The notes under the pieces are model-generated. The model was not told where the DNA came from. It did not search any database and saw nothing but the letters and a program-made list of their open reading frames with translations. 15,411 nucleotides of DNA from Clostridia bacterium (GTDB taxonomy: Bacteria > Bacillota > Clostridia > CAKSNL01 > HGM11501): NCBI GenBank assembly GCA_017390225.1, contig JAFPCL010000084.1:1-15411 (forward strand), in the 5' to 3' direction. The position numbers were made by a program, and so were the translations under genes. Shown here one piece after another: positions 1-5,628 of this stretch; the first letter of the stretch is position 1; each line of letters begins with the position of its first letter.

Positions 1-831
1 GCCATGGCAGAAATAGATTATGCCTACACTCGGGAACAAAACATCGCCGTCGCTCGCAGAATTACGGGCGGCGGCGCCGTTTATCACGATGCGGGCAATC
101 TGAACTTTACCTATATTGTCAATAATCGCGATTTTGGTGATTACCAAGGCTTTACGGAAAATCTGTGTCGCTTTTTGAACGAAAACGGCTGTCCTGCCGT
201 TTTATCCGGTCGCAACGATTTGATGGCAGACGGTATGAAATTTTCCGGTAATGCCCAGCATATTGTGAAAAACCGCATATTGCATCACGGTACTTTGCTT
301 TTTGATTCCGATTTATCGGTTTTGTCTGATGTTCTTCGTCCCGATCCCGAAAAAATCAAAAGCCACGGCATCGCATCTGTGAGAAAGCGTGTCTGTAACT
401 TAAAAGAGTTTTTACCGCAATGGGAAACACAAGATTTTTGGGATGCGCTGGAGCACTATATGATCCATGCCGAAGGCTTGCATGTAAAGCCCTTAACGGA
501 AGAGGAAATCACTGCCATTGAAGCCTTGCGTGCCGAAAAATTCAGCACCTATGATTGGATTTGGGGCGAATCGCCTGCCTATGATTATCATAAAAAAGCT
601 CGGTTCACCGGTGGCACGGCTGAAGTATTTTTAGATGTGAAAAAGGGAATCATCGAAGATGTTTGTATATTCGGTGACTTCTTCTCCCAAAGAGAGGTTG
701 CCGATCTCGAGCAAGCACTCATCGGCACGCGCCATGAAAAGCAGGCGGTGACAACGGTTTTAACCGACACCGGCTTTGACCGTGCCATTCTCGGTATCAC
801 CCTCGACGATTTATTGTCTTTATTCTTTTAA
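1..831 (+). CDS. lplA: Lipoate-protein ligase A (5' end outside window)
   Basis: This enzyme activates lipoate with ATP and attaches it to a lysine of lipoyl domains (2-oxoacid dehydrogenases, glycine cleavage H protein) in the cytoplasm. Visible family motifs, numbered from the Met at base 4, are RRITGGGAVYHD (residues 18-29, lipoate/adenylate pocket), GRNDLMADGMKFSGNAQ (69-85, with the expected catalytic-type lysine K79) and HHGTLLFD. A C-terminal accessory domain follows from about residue 170, with FSTYDWIWGESPAYD. The frame is open back to base 1, and the RRxxGGGAVYHD motif normally lies well inside the protein, so the ATG at base 4 is probably internal and some tens of N-terminal residues are missing. 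The stop is followed after 63 bases by the PHP-domain gene on the same strand. The family call is firm from the three motifs; substrate preference (lipoate versus octanoate) cannot be judged. Confidence 0.92.
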   Translation, partial: AMAEIDYAYTREQNIAVARRITGGGAVYHDAGNLNFTYIVNNRDFGDYQGFTENLCRFLNENGCPAVLSGRNDLMADGMKFSGNAQHIVKNRILHHGTLLFDSDLSVLSDVLRPDPEKIKSHGIASVRKRVCNLKEFLPQWETQDFWDALEHYMIHAEGLHVKPLTEEEITAIEALRAEKFSTYDWIWGESPAYDYHKKARFTGGTAEVFLDVKKGIIEDVCIFGDFFSQREVADLEQALIGTRHEKQAVTTVLTDTGFDRAILGITLDDLLSLFF

Positions 832-843
832 ATACCATCGTTT

Positions 844-876
844 GCCCACAGCGGTGTGAAATAAAAATTTGTGGGC
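844..876 (+). promoter_or_regulatory. Leader hairpin upstream of the PHP-domain gene
   Basis: GCCCACA (844-850) and TGTGGGC (870-876) form a perfect 7-bp stem with a 19-base loop. It sits immediately before the GGAAAGG Shine-Dalgarno-like run (877-883). There is no T-tract, so it is not a simple terminator; it could affect translation of the PHP gene or be incidental. Confidence 0.3.
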
Positions 877-894
877 GGAAAGGCAAGAAAAACT

Positions 895-2172
895 ATGACG
901 GCAAATGCTCTGATTGAACAGCTCAATGCAACAACCGCAAGCGAACGTCTTGCCGCATTGGCTGAACTCAAAAAAATGATTGATAACGGTGAGCTTCCCG
1001 CTCCCAAAAGAGGAAATGACGTGAATAACCACATTCACACCATCTATTCCTTCTCTCCCTATTCTCCCACCAAAGCGGTTTGGATGGCTTATCAGTCCGG
1101 CCTGATTACCGCAGGTATCATGGATCATGACTCCATCAGCGGCGCTGAAGAATTCATCGAAGCCGGTGAAATCATCGGTATGGCAACCACCATCGGTGTG
1201 GAATGTCGTGCCGATATGAGCAAAACCGCTCTCAACGGCAAGAAAATCAACAACCCCGACCAGTGCTCCATTGCCTACATGGCTCTGCACGGTATTCCTC
1301 ACACGCAGATTAACCGTGTGAAGGAATTCTTCAAGCCCTACACGGCAGCCCGTAATGTTCGCAACGCCAAGATGGTTGCCAACATCAACGAGCTCATTAA
1401 ATCCACCGGCATCGTGCTCAGCTTTGAAGACGATGTGCGCCCCCTGTCCTGTGCCGATGAAGGCGGCTCCATCACCGAACGTCACGTTCTGTTTGCTCTG
1501 GCAAACAAGATGATTGCTACCCTCGGAAAAGGCGAAAAGATTGTTGATCTTTTAGAAAACGGCTTGAATATCAAGCTGAACGATAAGGCAAAAGGCTTTA
1601 TGACCGATCTTGAAAATCCCCACTATGCATATGACCTTCTGGGCATCTTAAAGAGCGACATGGTAGAAAAATTCTACATTCCCGCTACCGACGAATGCCC
1701 CGATGTTACCGAAGTCATTGCGCTCGGCAAAGAAATCGGTGCAATCTCCGCTTATGCATACCTTGGCGACGTGGGCGATTCCGTTACCGGCGACAAGAAG
1801 ACCCAGAAGTTTGAAGACGACTACATTGACCTTCTCTTCGAAGAACTCAAGCGCCTGAACTTCAACGCCGTGACCTATATGCCCACCCGTAACACCTTGG
1901 AGCAGCTGATGCGCCTGAAGGACTACATCCGCAAGAACAATATGTTCGAAATCAGCGGTGAAGACATCAACAGCCCCCGTCAGGTCTTTATCTGTAAGGC
2001 ACTCGAAAAGCCCGAATTCCAGAACCTTATCACCTCCACATGGGCACTTATCGGCCATGAAAAGGAAGGCACAAAGGATCTTACGAAGGCTATGTTCTCC
2101 GACGAAACCGTTGCCAAGTATCCGAACCTGGACGAACGCGTTGCCGTTTACGCAGAACTGGGACAAAACTAA
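895..2172 (+). CDS. PHP-domain metal-dependent hydrolase family protein
   Basis: This is a PHP (polymerase and histidinol phosphatase) superfamily protein of 425 residues. Seen directly: HIHT at residues 45-48 followed by YSFSPYSP, then DHDSISG from 77, the first two metal-binding motifs of the family; GVECRAD (about 101-107) fits the third. Later, GEDINSPRQ and MPTRNT lie in the C-terminal half. The protein is longer than minimal PHP phosphoesterases and carries about 130 residues of largely helical sequence between the early and late motifs, so its substrate is not predictable. An in-frame GTG at 871 lacks a ribosome site, whereas ATG 895 is preceded by GGAAAGG 11 bases upstream, so I prefer 895. 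A strong hairpin terminator follows. It is probably cytoplasmic, with no signal peptide or membrane segment. The family call is firm and the function unknown. Confidence 0.85.
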   Translation: MTANALIEQLNATTASERLAALAELKKMIDNGELPAPKRGNDVNNHIHTIYSFSPYSPTKAVWMAYQSGLITAGIMDHDSISGAEEFIEAGEIIGMATTIGVECRADMSKTALNGKKINNPDQCSIAYMALHGIPHTQINRVKEFFKPYTAARNVRNAKMVANINELIKSTGIVLSFEDDVRPLSCADEGGSITERHVLFALANKMIATLGKGEKIVDLLENGLNIKLNDKAKGFMTDLENPHYAYDLLGILKSDMVEKFYIPATDECPDVTEVIALGKEIGAISAYAYLGDVGDSVTGDKKTQKFEDDYIDLLFEELKRLNFNAVTYMPTRNTLEQLMRLKDYIRKNNMFEISGEDINSPRQVFICKALEKPEFQNLITSTWALIGHEKEGTKDLTKAMFSDETVAKYPNLDERVAVYAELGQN

Positions 2173-2178
2173 TTTTTT

Positions 2179-2211
2179 CACAAGGGGATGCTTCTCTTGC
2201 ATCCCCTTGTG
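2179..2211 (+). terminator. Rho-independent-like terminator after the PHP-domain gene
   Basis: A perfect 13-bp stem, CACAAGGGGATGC (2179-2191) with GCATCCCCTTGTG (2199-2211), has a 7-base loop and a weak T-rich tail. It begins 6 bases after the stop codon. Confidence 0.8.
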
Positions 2212-2273
2212 CTTCCTTATCTTTTAGAAATTGCCACCTGCATTGCATTGAATCTACACAACCAACAAAAGAC

Positions 2274-2312
2274 AAAAAAAGAAGCTGTAGCAAAAAAGAT
2301 TGCTACGGCTTC
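2274..2312 (-). terminator. Terminator of the pgsA-like gene
   Basis: GAAGCTGTAGCAA (2281-2293) pairs with TTGCTACGGCTTC (2300-2312), 13 bp including one wobble. Read on the minus strand it is followed by seven T (complement of A2274-A2280), which fits termination of transcription from the gene at 2393-2947. Confidence 0.75.
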
Positions 2313-2334
2313 CAAAATCAATCATTCTTTGTTG

Positions 2335-2365
2335 GGAACGACCTACGTTGTCGTTCCTCTTTTTT
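2335..2365 (+). terminator. Second plus-strand terminator hairpin
   Basis: GGAACGAC (2335-2342) and GTCGTTCC (2350-2357) form an 8-bp stem with a 7-base loop, followed by TCTTTTTT. It is oriented for plus-strand transcription, about 160 bases beyond the PHP-gene stop. It may be a back-up terminator or end a short transcript; I see no convincing promoter or ORF between 2212 and 2335. Confidence 0.65.
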
Positions 2366-2392
2366 GTGCATCATATAAGTTTTTTAATTTTT

Positions 2393-2947
2393 TCATTTTT
2401 TATTGATAATCATTTTTATATTGCCCATCACATACAAAACAAAGGAAATCAGCATCGTGATAACATTTCCGATAATGAGGGTCGCAGACAACGGCGAAGG
2501 AATATGATACCAGAGAATATGCACCAGCATCACAGCATAAAACAGGCAAGTATTCACCTTGCCGTGCCAGACAGCGCCTTTGACCGTGCCGGATTTCTTT
2601 ACGGCAATGAGTCCCGTGATGCCTGTTGCCAGCTCCTTGACAAGCAATAAAACAAACGGAAGAAGCATCAAAGGAAATCTCTTAAACAGGCAAAACAGCA
2701 TGGCACCTTGTGTCAGCTTGTCCGCAATCGGATCTAAAATTTTTCCCATATCGGTGATGGCATTGCACTTTCTTGCAATAATCCCATCCGCCAGATCCGT
2801 TACACCGGATAAAAACAAAACAATTGCCGTTTCAACCAAATGCCCCTTGAAGTATAGCCAAACAAAAAGAGGAATCATCGCAATACGAACAAAGGATAAC
2901 GTGTTCGGAACATAAGTTATCCATCTTCTTTTTTGGATTTTTCCCAT
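2393..2947 (-). CDS. pgsA: CDP-alcohol phosphatidyltransferase, PgsA-like
   Basis: This is an integral membrane enzyme of phospholipid synthesis, predicted to join CDP-diacylglycerol with glycerol-3-phosphate to make phosphatidylglycerol phosphate. The complete family signature D(x)2DG(x)2AR(x)8G(x)3D(x)3D is present at residues 51-76 (D51, D54, G55, A58, R59, G68, D72, D76). It is preceded by the typical N-terminal PNTLSFVRI, and several hydrophobic segments follow. The 184-residue length is normal for PgsA. The frame extends upstream to 3061, but the ATG at 2947 has AGAAGGTG about 6 bases upstream and starts with a family-like MGKIQKRRW, so the longer reading is not used. It has its own promoter and terminator, divergent from the tRNA operon. 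Assignment to PgsA rather than another CDP-alcohol transferase (for example phosphatidylserine or cardiolipin type) is by general resemblance. Confidence 0.85.
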   Translation of the reverse strand: MGKIQKRRWITYVPNTLSFVRIAMIPLFVWLYFKGHLVETAIVLFLSGVTDLADGIIARKCNAITDMGKILDPIADKLTQGAMLFCLFKRFPLMLLPFVLLLVKELATGITGLIAVKKSGTVKGAVWHGKVNTCLFYAVMLVHILWYHIPSPLSATLIIGNVITMLISFVLYVMGNIKMIINKK

Positions 2948-2974
2948 TCGTTGCACCTTCTTTCCATTGTTTGC

Positions 2975-3003
2975 ATTATAACATACTAAAAACATATCGT
3001 CAA
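2975..3003 (-). promoter_or_regulatory. Sigma-A type promoter of the pgsA-like gene
   Basis: On the minus strand, TTGACG (-35, 2998-3003) and a perfect TATAAT (-10, 2975-2980) are separated by 17 bases and lie about 28 bases upstream of the start codon. Confidence 0.8.
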
Positions 3004-3049
3004 TGACACTTTTTGAAAAAAATAACATGAAAAAACAGCAAAAAAACTC

Positions 3050-3078
3050 TTGACAAACCAAACATCTTCTGCTATAAT
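3050..3078 (+). promoter_or_regulatory. Consensus promoter of the tRNA operon
   Basis: TTGACA (3050-3055) and TATAAT (3073-3078) match the sigma-A consensus at all 12 positions with a 17-base spacer. An A-rich stretch upstream (about 3014-3047) resembles an UP element. The predicted transcription start leaves a leader of about 15 bases before the first tRNA, as expected for stable RNA genes. Confidence 0.92.
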
Positions 3079-3099
3079 ATATTCATTCCGCACCGATAT

Positions 3100-3183
3100 G
3101 CGAGAGTGGCGGAATCGGCAGACGCGCACGTTTAAGGTGCGTGTGGTAACACCATACGGGTTCAAGTCCCGTCTCTCGCACCA
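3100..3183 (+). tRNA. tRNA-Leu, anticodon AAG
   Basis: An 84-base class II tRNA. The acceptor stem is GCGAGAG (3100-3106) with CTCTCGC (3173-3179), then A and an encoded CCA. The D stem is GCG/CGC with the leucine-type loop GAATCGGCAGA. The anticodon stem CACGT/GCGTG (one G-T pair) encloses the loop TTAAGGT (3132-3138), giving anticodon AAG at 3134-3136. The variable arm is TGGT-AAC-ACCA and the T loop is TTCAAGT. The loop matches the UUGAGGU loop of GAG leucine tRNAs except for A at position 34, so the anticodon register is clear. It would read CUU directly, and other CUN codons if A34 is deaminated to inosine. Confidence 0.95.
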
Positions 3184-3184
3184 A

Positions 3185-3214
3185 TACGACTTGCGGCAAT
3201 AGTTGCGAGTCGTA
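3185..3214 (+). other. Hairpin between the two tRNAs
   Basis: TACGACTTGC (3185-3194) pairs with GCGAGTCGTA (3205-3214), 10 bp with one wobble and a 10-base loop. It fills most of the inter-tRNA spacer and ends 5 bases before tRNA-Gln. There is no T-tract, so it is more likely a processing or insulating hairpin than a terminator. Confidence 0.6.
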
Positions 3215-3219
3215 AATAA

Positions 3220-3293
3220 TGCCGAATTGTGTAAAGGTAGCACAGCAGACTCTGACTCTGTTTGTCTGGGTTCGAATCCTAGTTCGGCAACCA
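3220..3293 (+). tRNA. tRNA-Gln, anticodon CTG
   Basis: A 74-base tRNA. The acceptor stem is TGCCGAA (3220-3226) with TTCGGCA (3283-3289), then A and an encoded CCA. The D stem is GTGT/GCAC with a short AAAGGTA-type loop. The anticodon stem GCAGA/TCTGT encloses CTCTGAC, with anticodon CTG at 3252-3254. The T arm is CTGGG-TTCGAAT-CCTAG. The U1-A72 start is typical of glutamine tRNAs. It is co-transcribed with the preceding tRNA-Leu. Confidence 0.93.
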
Positions 3294-3294
3294 G

Positions 3295-3324
3295 AAAAAA
3301 GCACTTCGTTTGAAGTGCTTTTTT
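3295..3324. terminator. Terminator of the tRNA operon
   Basis: GCACTTC (3301-3307) and GAAGTGC (3312-3318) form a stem with loop GTTT, flanked by A6 and T6, so it can act in both directions. It begins directly after the CCA of tRNA-Gln and insulates the tRNAs from the following hairpin array. Confidence 0.9.
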
Positions 3325-3328
3325 CAGC

Positions 3329-3492
3329 TAAATCCGTCTTGCAGACGGAATAAATCTGCTTCGCAAATGAAATCACTTCGTGATGAAATCCGACATTGTC
3401 GGAATACAAGACGGATTTAATTTCATCAAAGCCTATGGGCTTTGATTTCATCCGAACTTGTTTGGATTTCATCGTGCTTTGCACGATTTCAT
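3329..3492 (+). repeat. Array of short hairpins with ATTTCAT/ATGAAAT spacers
   Basis: The segment is almost wholly small inverted repeats. Hairpins: TCCGTCT/AGACGGA (3333-3349), TGC/GCA (3357-3365), ATCAC/GTGAT (3372-3384), CCGAC/GTCGG (3390-3402), ATCAAAGCC/GGCTTTGAT (3425-3446), TCCGAA/TTTGGA (3451-3466), ATCGTGC/GCACGAT (3471-3487). Loops are 3-4 bases, often pyrimidine-rich. Spacer ATGAAAT occurs at 3367 and 3383, and its complement ATTTCAT at 3420, 3445, 3466 and 3486. A 13-bp perfect long-range stem, 3329-3341 with 3407-3419, can close the first four hairpins into a branched structure as an alternative to the first local hairpin. Hairpin sequences differ while the spacer is constant, so this is neither a CRISPR nor a simple tandem repeat. 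It ends 24 bases before the four-helix-bundle gene. Confidence 0.85.
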
Positions 3493-3516
3493 AATTAAAG
3501 ATTGTAGGGTATTTGT

Positions 3517-3873
3517 ATGCGTGAAAATAAACTTGCCGATTTATCCATGGATTTTTCTGTTCAAATTCTTAAATTGTGTGACAATATTAAAGGACATTAT
3601 TCTATCGTTAATCAGCTTGAACGTTGTTCTACAAGCATTGGCGCTAACATCCGAGAAGCTAAGTATGCTCAAAGCATTGCGGATTTTATTTCCAAGCTTC
3701 AAATCTCTTTAAAAGAATGTTATGAAACAGAATATTGGTTAGAACTGATGGAGCGTGCGGAACTTATCAATGAGGCCGCGCCTTTGCTCCACACCTGTGG
3801 TGTTATCCGCAAAATGCTGATCAAATCCATCACCACCGCCAAAGAAAACCTTCAAAAAAAGCAATTCCAATAA
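3517..3873 (+). CDS. Four-helix-bundle protein, 23S rRNA intervening-sequence (IVP) family
   Basis: A 118-residue all-helical protein of the four-helix-bundle family (PF05635 / TIGR02436 type), found encoded in 23S rRNA intervening sequences and also as free-standing genes; related proteins (Avd) accompany diversity-generating retroelements. Family hallmarks seen: QLERCSTSIGANIREA (residues 33-48, the conserved S-I-x-A-N-I-x-E core) and SLKECYETEYWLELM (64-78). Length is typical. The ATG at 3517 has an AGGG about 7 bases upstream. Its biochemical role is not established in the family; a basic, nucleic-acid-contacting surface is suspected. Here it is not inside rRNA but follows a hairpin array behind a tRNA terminator, and it has its own strong terminator. 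I see no clear consensus promoter, so it may be expressed from within the array or not at all under usual conditions. Confidence 0.9.
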   Translation: MRENKLADLSMDFSVQILKLCDNIKGHYSIVNQLERCSTSIGANIREAKYAQSIADFISKLQISLKECYETEYWLELMERAELINEAAPLLHTCGVIRKMLIKSITTAKENLQKKQFQ

Positions 3874-3885
3874 CCTACAAATTCC

Positions 3886-3913
3886 TCACCGCTCCGGACG
3901 GTGATTTTTTTTT
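3886..3913 (+). terminator. Terminator of the four-helix-bundle gene
   Basis: TCACCG (3886-3891) and CGGTGA (3899-3904) form a stem with a 7-base loop, followed by nine T. It starts 12 bases after the stop codon. Confidence 0.88.
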
Positions 3914-3980
3914 AACTTATTTTTTTCCTCCATGCATCATTTTTCTTTATCTTGCATTTTTATTATTTCTTATGCTAACC
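3901..3980 (+). repeat. Degraded copy of the tetR promoter block
   Basis: Bases 3938-3967 (CATCATTTTTCTTTATCTTG onward) repeat the sequence at 5551-5580 exactly for about 30 bases. Looser similarity extends on both sides, from a GTGATTTTTT run on the left to TTATGCTA on the right. The -35-like TTGCAT is kept (3952-3957), but the -10 region reads TAACCT instead of TATACT and no recognisable gene follows. It looks like a leftover of a duplication. No coding region is supported between 3874 and 4138. Confidence 0.7.
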
Positions 3981-4026
3981 TTTTATCGGAAATCCAATGC
4001 CGACAAACCGAGCTTTTTTAGGTTAC

Positions 4027-4059
4027 AAAAAAGCACCTCTTGTTTTAAGGTGCTTTTTT
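4027..4059. terminator. Bidirectional terminator of the DUF975 gene
   Basis: GCACCT (4033-4038) and AGGTGC (4048-4053) form a stem flanked by A6 and T6. On the minus strand it lies about 80 bases beyond the stop of the DUF975 gene and ends that transcript; it can also work on the plus strand. Confidence 0.8.
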
Positions 4060-4138
4060 CTTGTGCTTTAATCAGCATACCACAAATTTCTTTATTAAAT
4101 CCGCTTTATTCGGTTTCTGGAGCATCTTTCGTTGCTGT

Positions 4139-4771
4139 TTATTCTTCGGAAGGAATATCCCCAGAAATACCATCAGCGACCGGAGCATCGGGCTTTAAAC
4201 TATAATATGCATTTGCAAAGGTTGCTTGCATATACGGAAGAACCCAAATGAAAGCAATACCTAAGGTGATCGAACCCAAAAGAATCCAGCCGATAAACGA
4301 AAGCGATAACACAAAGAGCTCCATCTTATGACCTTCTGTCATTGCTTTTGATTCTTCGATGCACTCCAGAGCAGCTTTTCCCTTATTCTCGGCAAGAATA
4401 TACATAGACATAGAGTAAGAAATGCTTTTGATATAACCGGGAATAACGAAAAGAAGCGACCATAAGAAGGTGAAGAGCCCAACAAAGAAATTCACTTTAA
4501 ACGCTGACCAAAAATCATCAAATCCGCTAAAGGCATCTCCTACCTCCGGTTTTGTGTCAGCTTTAAGGTTCAGATAAATACGAATCGTGCTTAAGGTAAA
4601 GGCAGGTGTAACAATAATTGCACTGGCCACACTTCCGACAACGGGGATAAGCGACAATACCAAAGAAGCAAGAGCCGAAACCACTCCAATAATCAGCGTT
4701 ATAAGGAAAAGTATACCGATTTTTCCTTTGATTTTTTCTTTTGCTTTTGCTTTTAATTCTACTCTGTTCAT
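4139..4771 (-). CDS. DUF975 family integral membrane protein
   Basis: A 210-residue multi-pass membrane protein resembling the DUF975 family (PF06161), whose molecular role is unknown. Recognisable features are the N-terminal MNRVELKAKAKEKIKGK, the mid-protein FWSAFKVNFFVGLFTFLWSLLFVIPGYIKSISYSM, the cytoplasmic-type EESKAMTEGHKMELF and the closing SFIGWILL...LPYMQATFANAYYSLK. Four to five hydrophobic segments are visible. An ATG 18 bases upstream (4789) exists, but the start at 4771 has AAAGGAG at 8 bases' distance and begins with the family's NRVELK, so it is preferred. It is a single-gene unit with its own consensus promoter and terminator. The C-terminus is acidic (GDIPSEE). Family call good; function unknown. 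Confidence 0.88.
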   Translation of the reverse strand: MNRVELKAKAKEKIKGKIGILFLITLIIGVVSALASLVLSLIPVVGSVASAIIVTPAFTLSTIRIYLNLKADTKPEVGDAFSGFDDFWSAFKVNFFVGLFTFLWSLLFVIPGYIKSISYSMSMYILAENKGKAALECIEESKAMTEGHKMELFVLSLSFIGWILLGSITLGIAFIWVLPYMQATFANAYYSLKPDAPVADGISGDIPSEE

Positions 4772-4813
4772 AAGAAAAACTCCTTTCATAATTAGGTGGT
4801 ACGCTTATTTTAG

Positions 4814-4842
4814 ATAATAGCATAAATGTCGAAAAATGTCAA
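4814..4842 (-). promoter_or_regulatory. Promoter of the DUF975 gene
   Basis: On the minus strand, TTGACA (4837-4842) and TATTAT (4814-4819) are 17 bases apart and about 40 bases upstream of the start codon. The upstream stretch 4843-5000 has no supported gene; it contains a loose AAGGAATT...AATTCCTT pair (about 4849-4899) with a T-run on the minus strand, possibly an old terminator of the relic gene beyond it. Confidence 0.85.
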
Positions 4843-5000
4843 CAAAAAAAAGGAATTATTACCCAAATTATTCTCCTCTTTCCTGTAAATTCCTTTTCAC
4901 ATGATACTTCCAACAAGGCTTCCCTTAAAACAACCAAAGACACCCATACAAAACATCTCGGTGCATGTTATCATTACAAGAAACTATACTTTTCGGTATT

Positions 5001-5505
5001 TTAATTACAAAAGAGCTTTCCCCAATACTCACATCAAAGCACTTTTTCCGCCATCATAGTTTTGTTGAAATAATAATAATTTTTCACATCAAAGCCGAAT
5101 TGGCTTTTTCATCAGCTCCTTCATCAAAAAGTCCGGCTCTTTTTCCTCGGCAATGATGGAAGTCTGTCGCCGCTGTCACATGGCCTATAAAGTCCGCTAC
5201 AGATAGAATGTACGGAATAGAGTATATTGCCCCCATGTTGCGTACTTTAATTAACCGTCGGGCATGAAATCTAAAGAGTAAGACCTTCTTTCCATTATTC
5301 ACTGTGTTTTTAAACTGATCGATATAGATATCTTTTGGATAGATCATTTGCCCGGCGTCCCGATCATCAAAAGCATAGTGAACCGGCAATCAACCGGAAA
5401 ATCGGAACATCACGCCAACGAGGGCAATCCATTCTCCTCTCTATGGATTTGCAGTTGGTCAAATTCTCCAACAGATTACCATGAAGAAACCGTCCGGATG
5501 GGTGC
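5001..5505 (-). pseudogene. Decayed, internally deleted paralogue of the 707-aa protein gene
   Basis: Two blocks of the minus strand match the intact gene at 9112-11235. Block A (about 5388-5505) reads ENLTNCKSIERRMDCPRW and continues to RLIAG, matching residues about 316-352 (ENLTNCKSKGRETDCPRC...QLVAD). Block B (about 5001-5385) reads HYAFDDRDAGQMIYPKDIYI and, in shifting frames, IIAEEKE...LMKELM, then FGFDVKNYYYFNK and AEKVL, matching residues about 575-697. Roughly 220 codons between the blocks are deleted, with a junction near 5383-5388, and the N-terminal half is absent. Several frameshifts and stops interrupt block B, including one between LMKELMKK and FGFD. In block A two of the four cysteines of the intact protein are gone. 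It lies divergent from, and directly next to, tetR. Short open frames here are remnants, not genes. Confidence 0.88.
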
Positions 5506-5517
5506 CTGATCGGTGCA

Positions 5518-5594
5518 GTGATTTTTTGGTTTGTTTTTTCCATCAACACATCATTTTTCTTTATCTTGCATTTTTATTTTCCTTATGCTATACT
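5518..5594 (+). promoter_or_regulatory. tetR promoter (second copy of the duplicated block)
   Basis: TTGCAT (5566-5571) and TATACT (5589-5594) are 17 bases apart and about 35 bases upstream of the tetR start. The block around it (about 5518-5591) is repeated in degraded form at 3901-3980, with about 30 identical bases. Confidence 0.75.
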
Positions 5595-5628
5595 AAAAAA
5601 AGCATTTCACAAATAAAGGAGACCGTCC

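Noticed and set aside
871..894. GTG at 871 as the start of the PHP-domain gene
   Set aside because: No ribosome site precedes it, and it lies inside the leader hairpin; ATG 895 has GGAAAGG upstream.
3083..3484. Minus-strand ORFs over the tRNA region (up to 133 residues)
   Set aside because: They run antisense through two tRNAs, a terminator and the hairpin array, so they are shadows.
3329..3492. CRISPR-like array
   Set aside because: The constant element is only 7 bases and the variable parts are themselves palindromes of 9-22 bases; there are no regular 20-40 base repeats or spacers and no cas genes.
3517..3873. Diversity-generating retroelement or retron
   Set aside because: The four-helix protein resembles Avd, but no reverse transcriptase or template/variable repeat pair is present in the window.
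3972..4205. 77-residue plus-strand ORF after the degraded promoter block
   Set aside because: It runs through a bidirectional terminator and into the antisense strand of the DUF975 gene, with no family similarity; I also looked for a tetR remnant here and found none convincing.
5084..5389. 101-residue minus-strand ORF as a real gene
   Set aside because: Its sequence is a frame-shifting remnant of the C-terminal part of the 707-aa protein, so it is part of the pseudogene.
5367..5549. 60-residue minus-strand ORF as a real gene
   Set aside because: It matches an internal piece (ENLTNCKS...DCPR) of the 707-aa protein and is the other pseudogene block.
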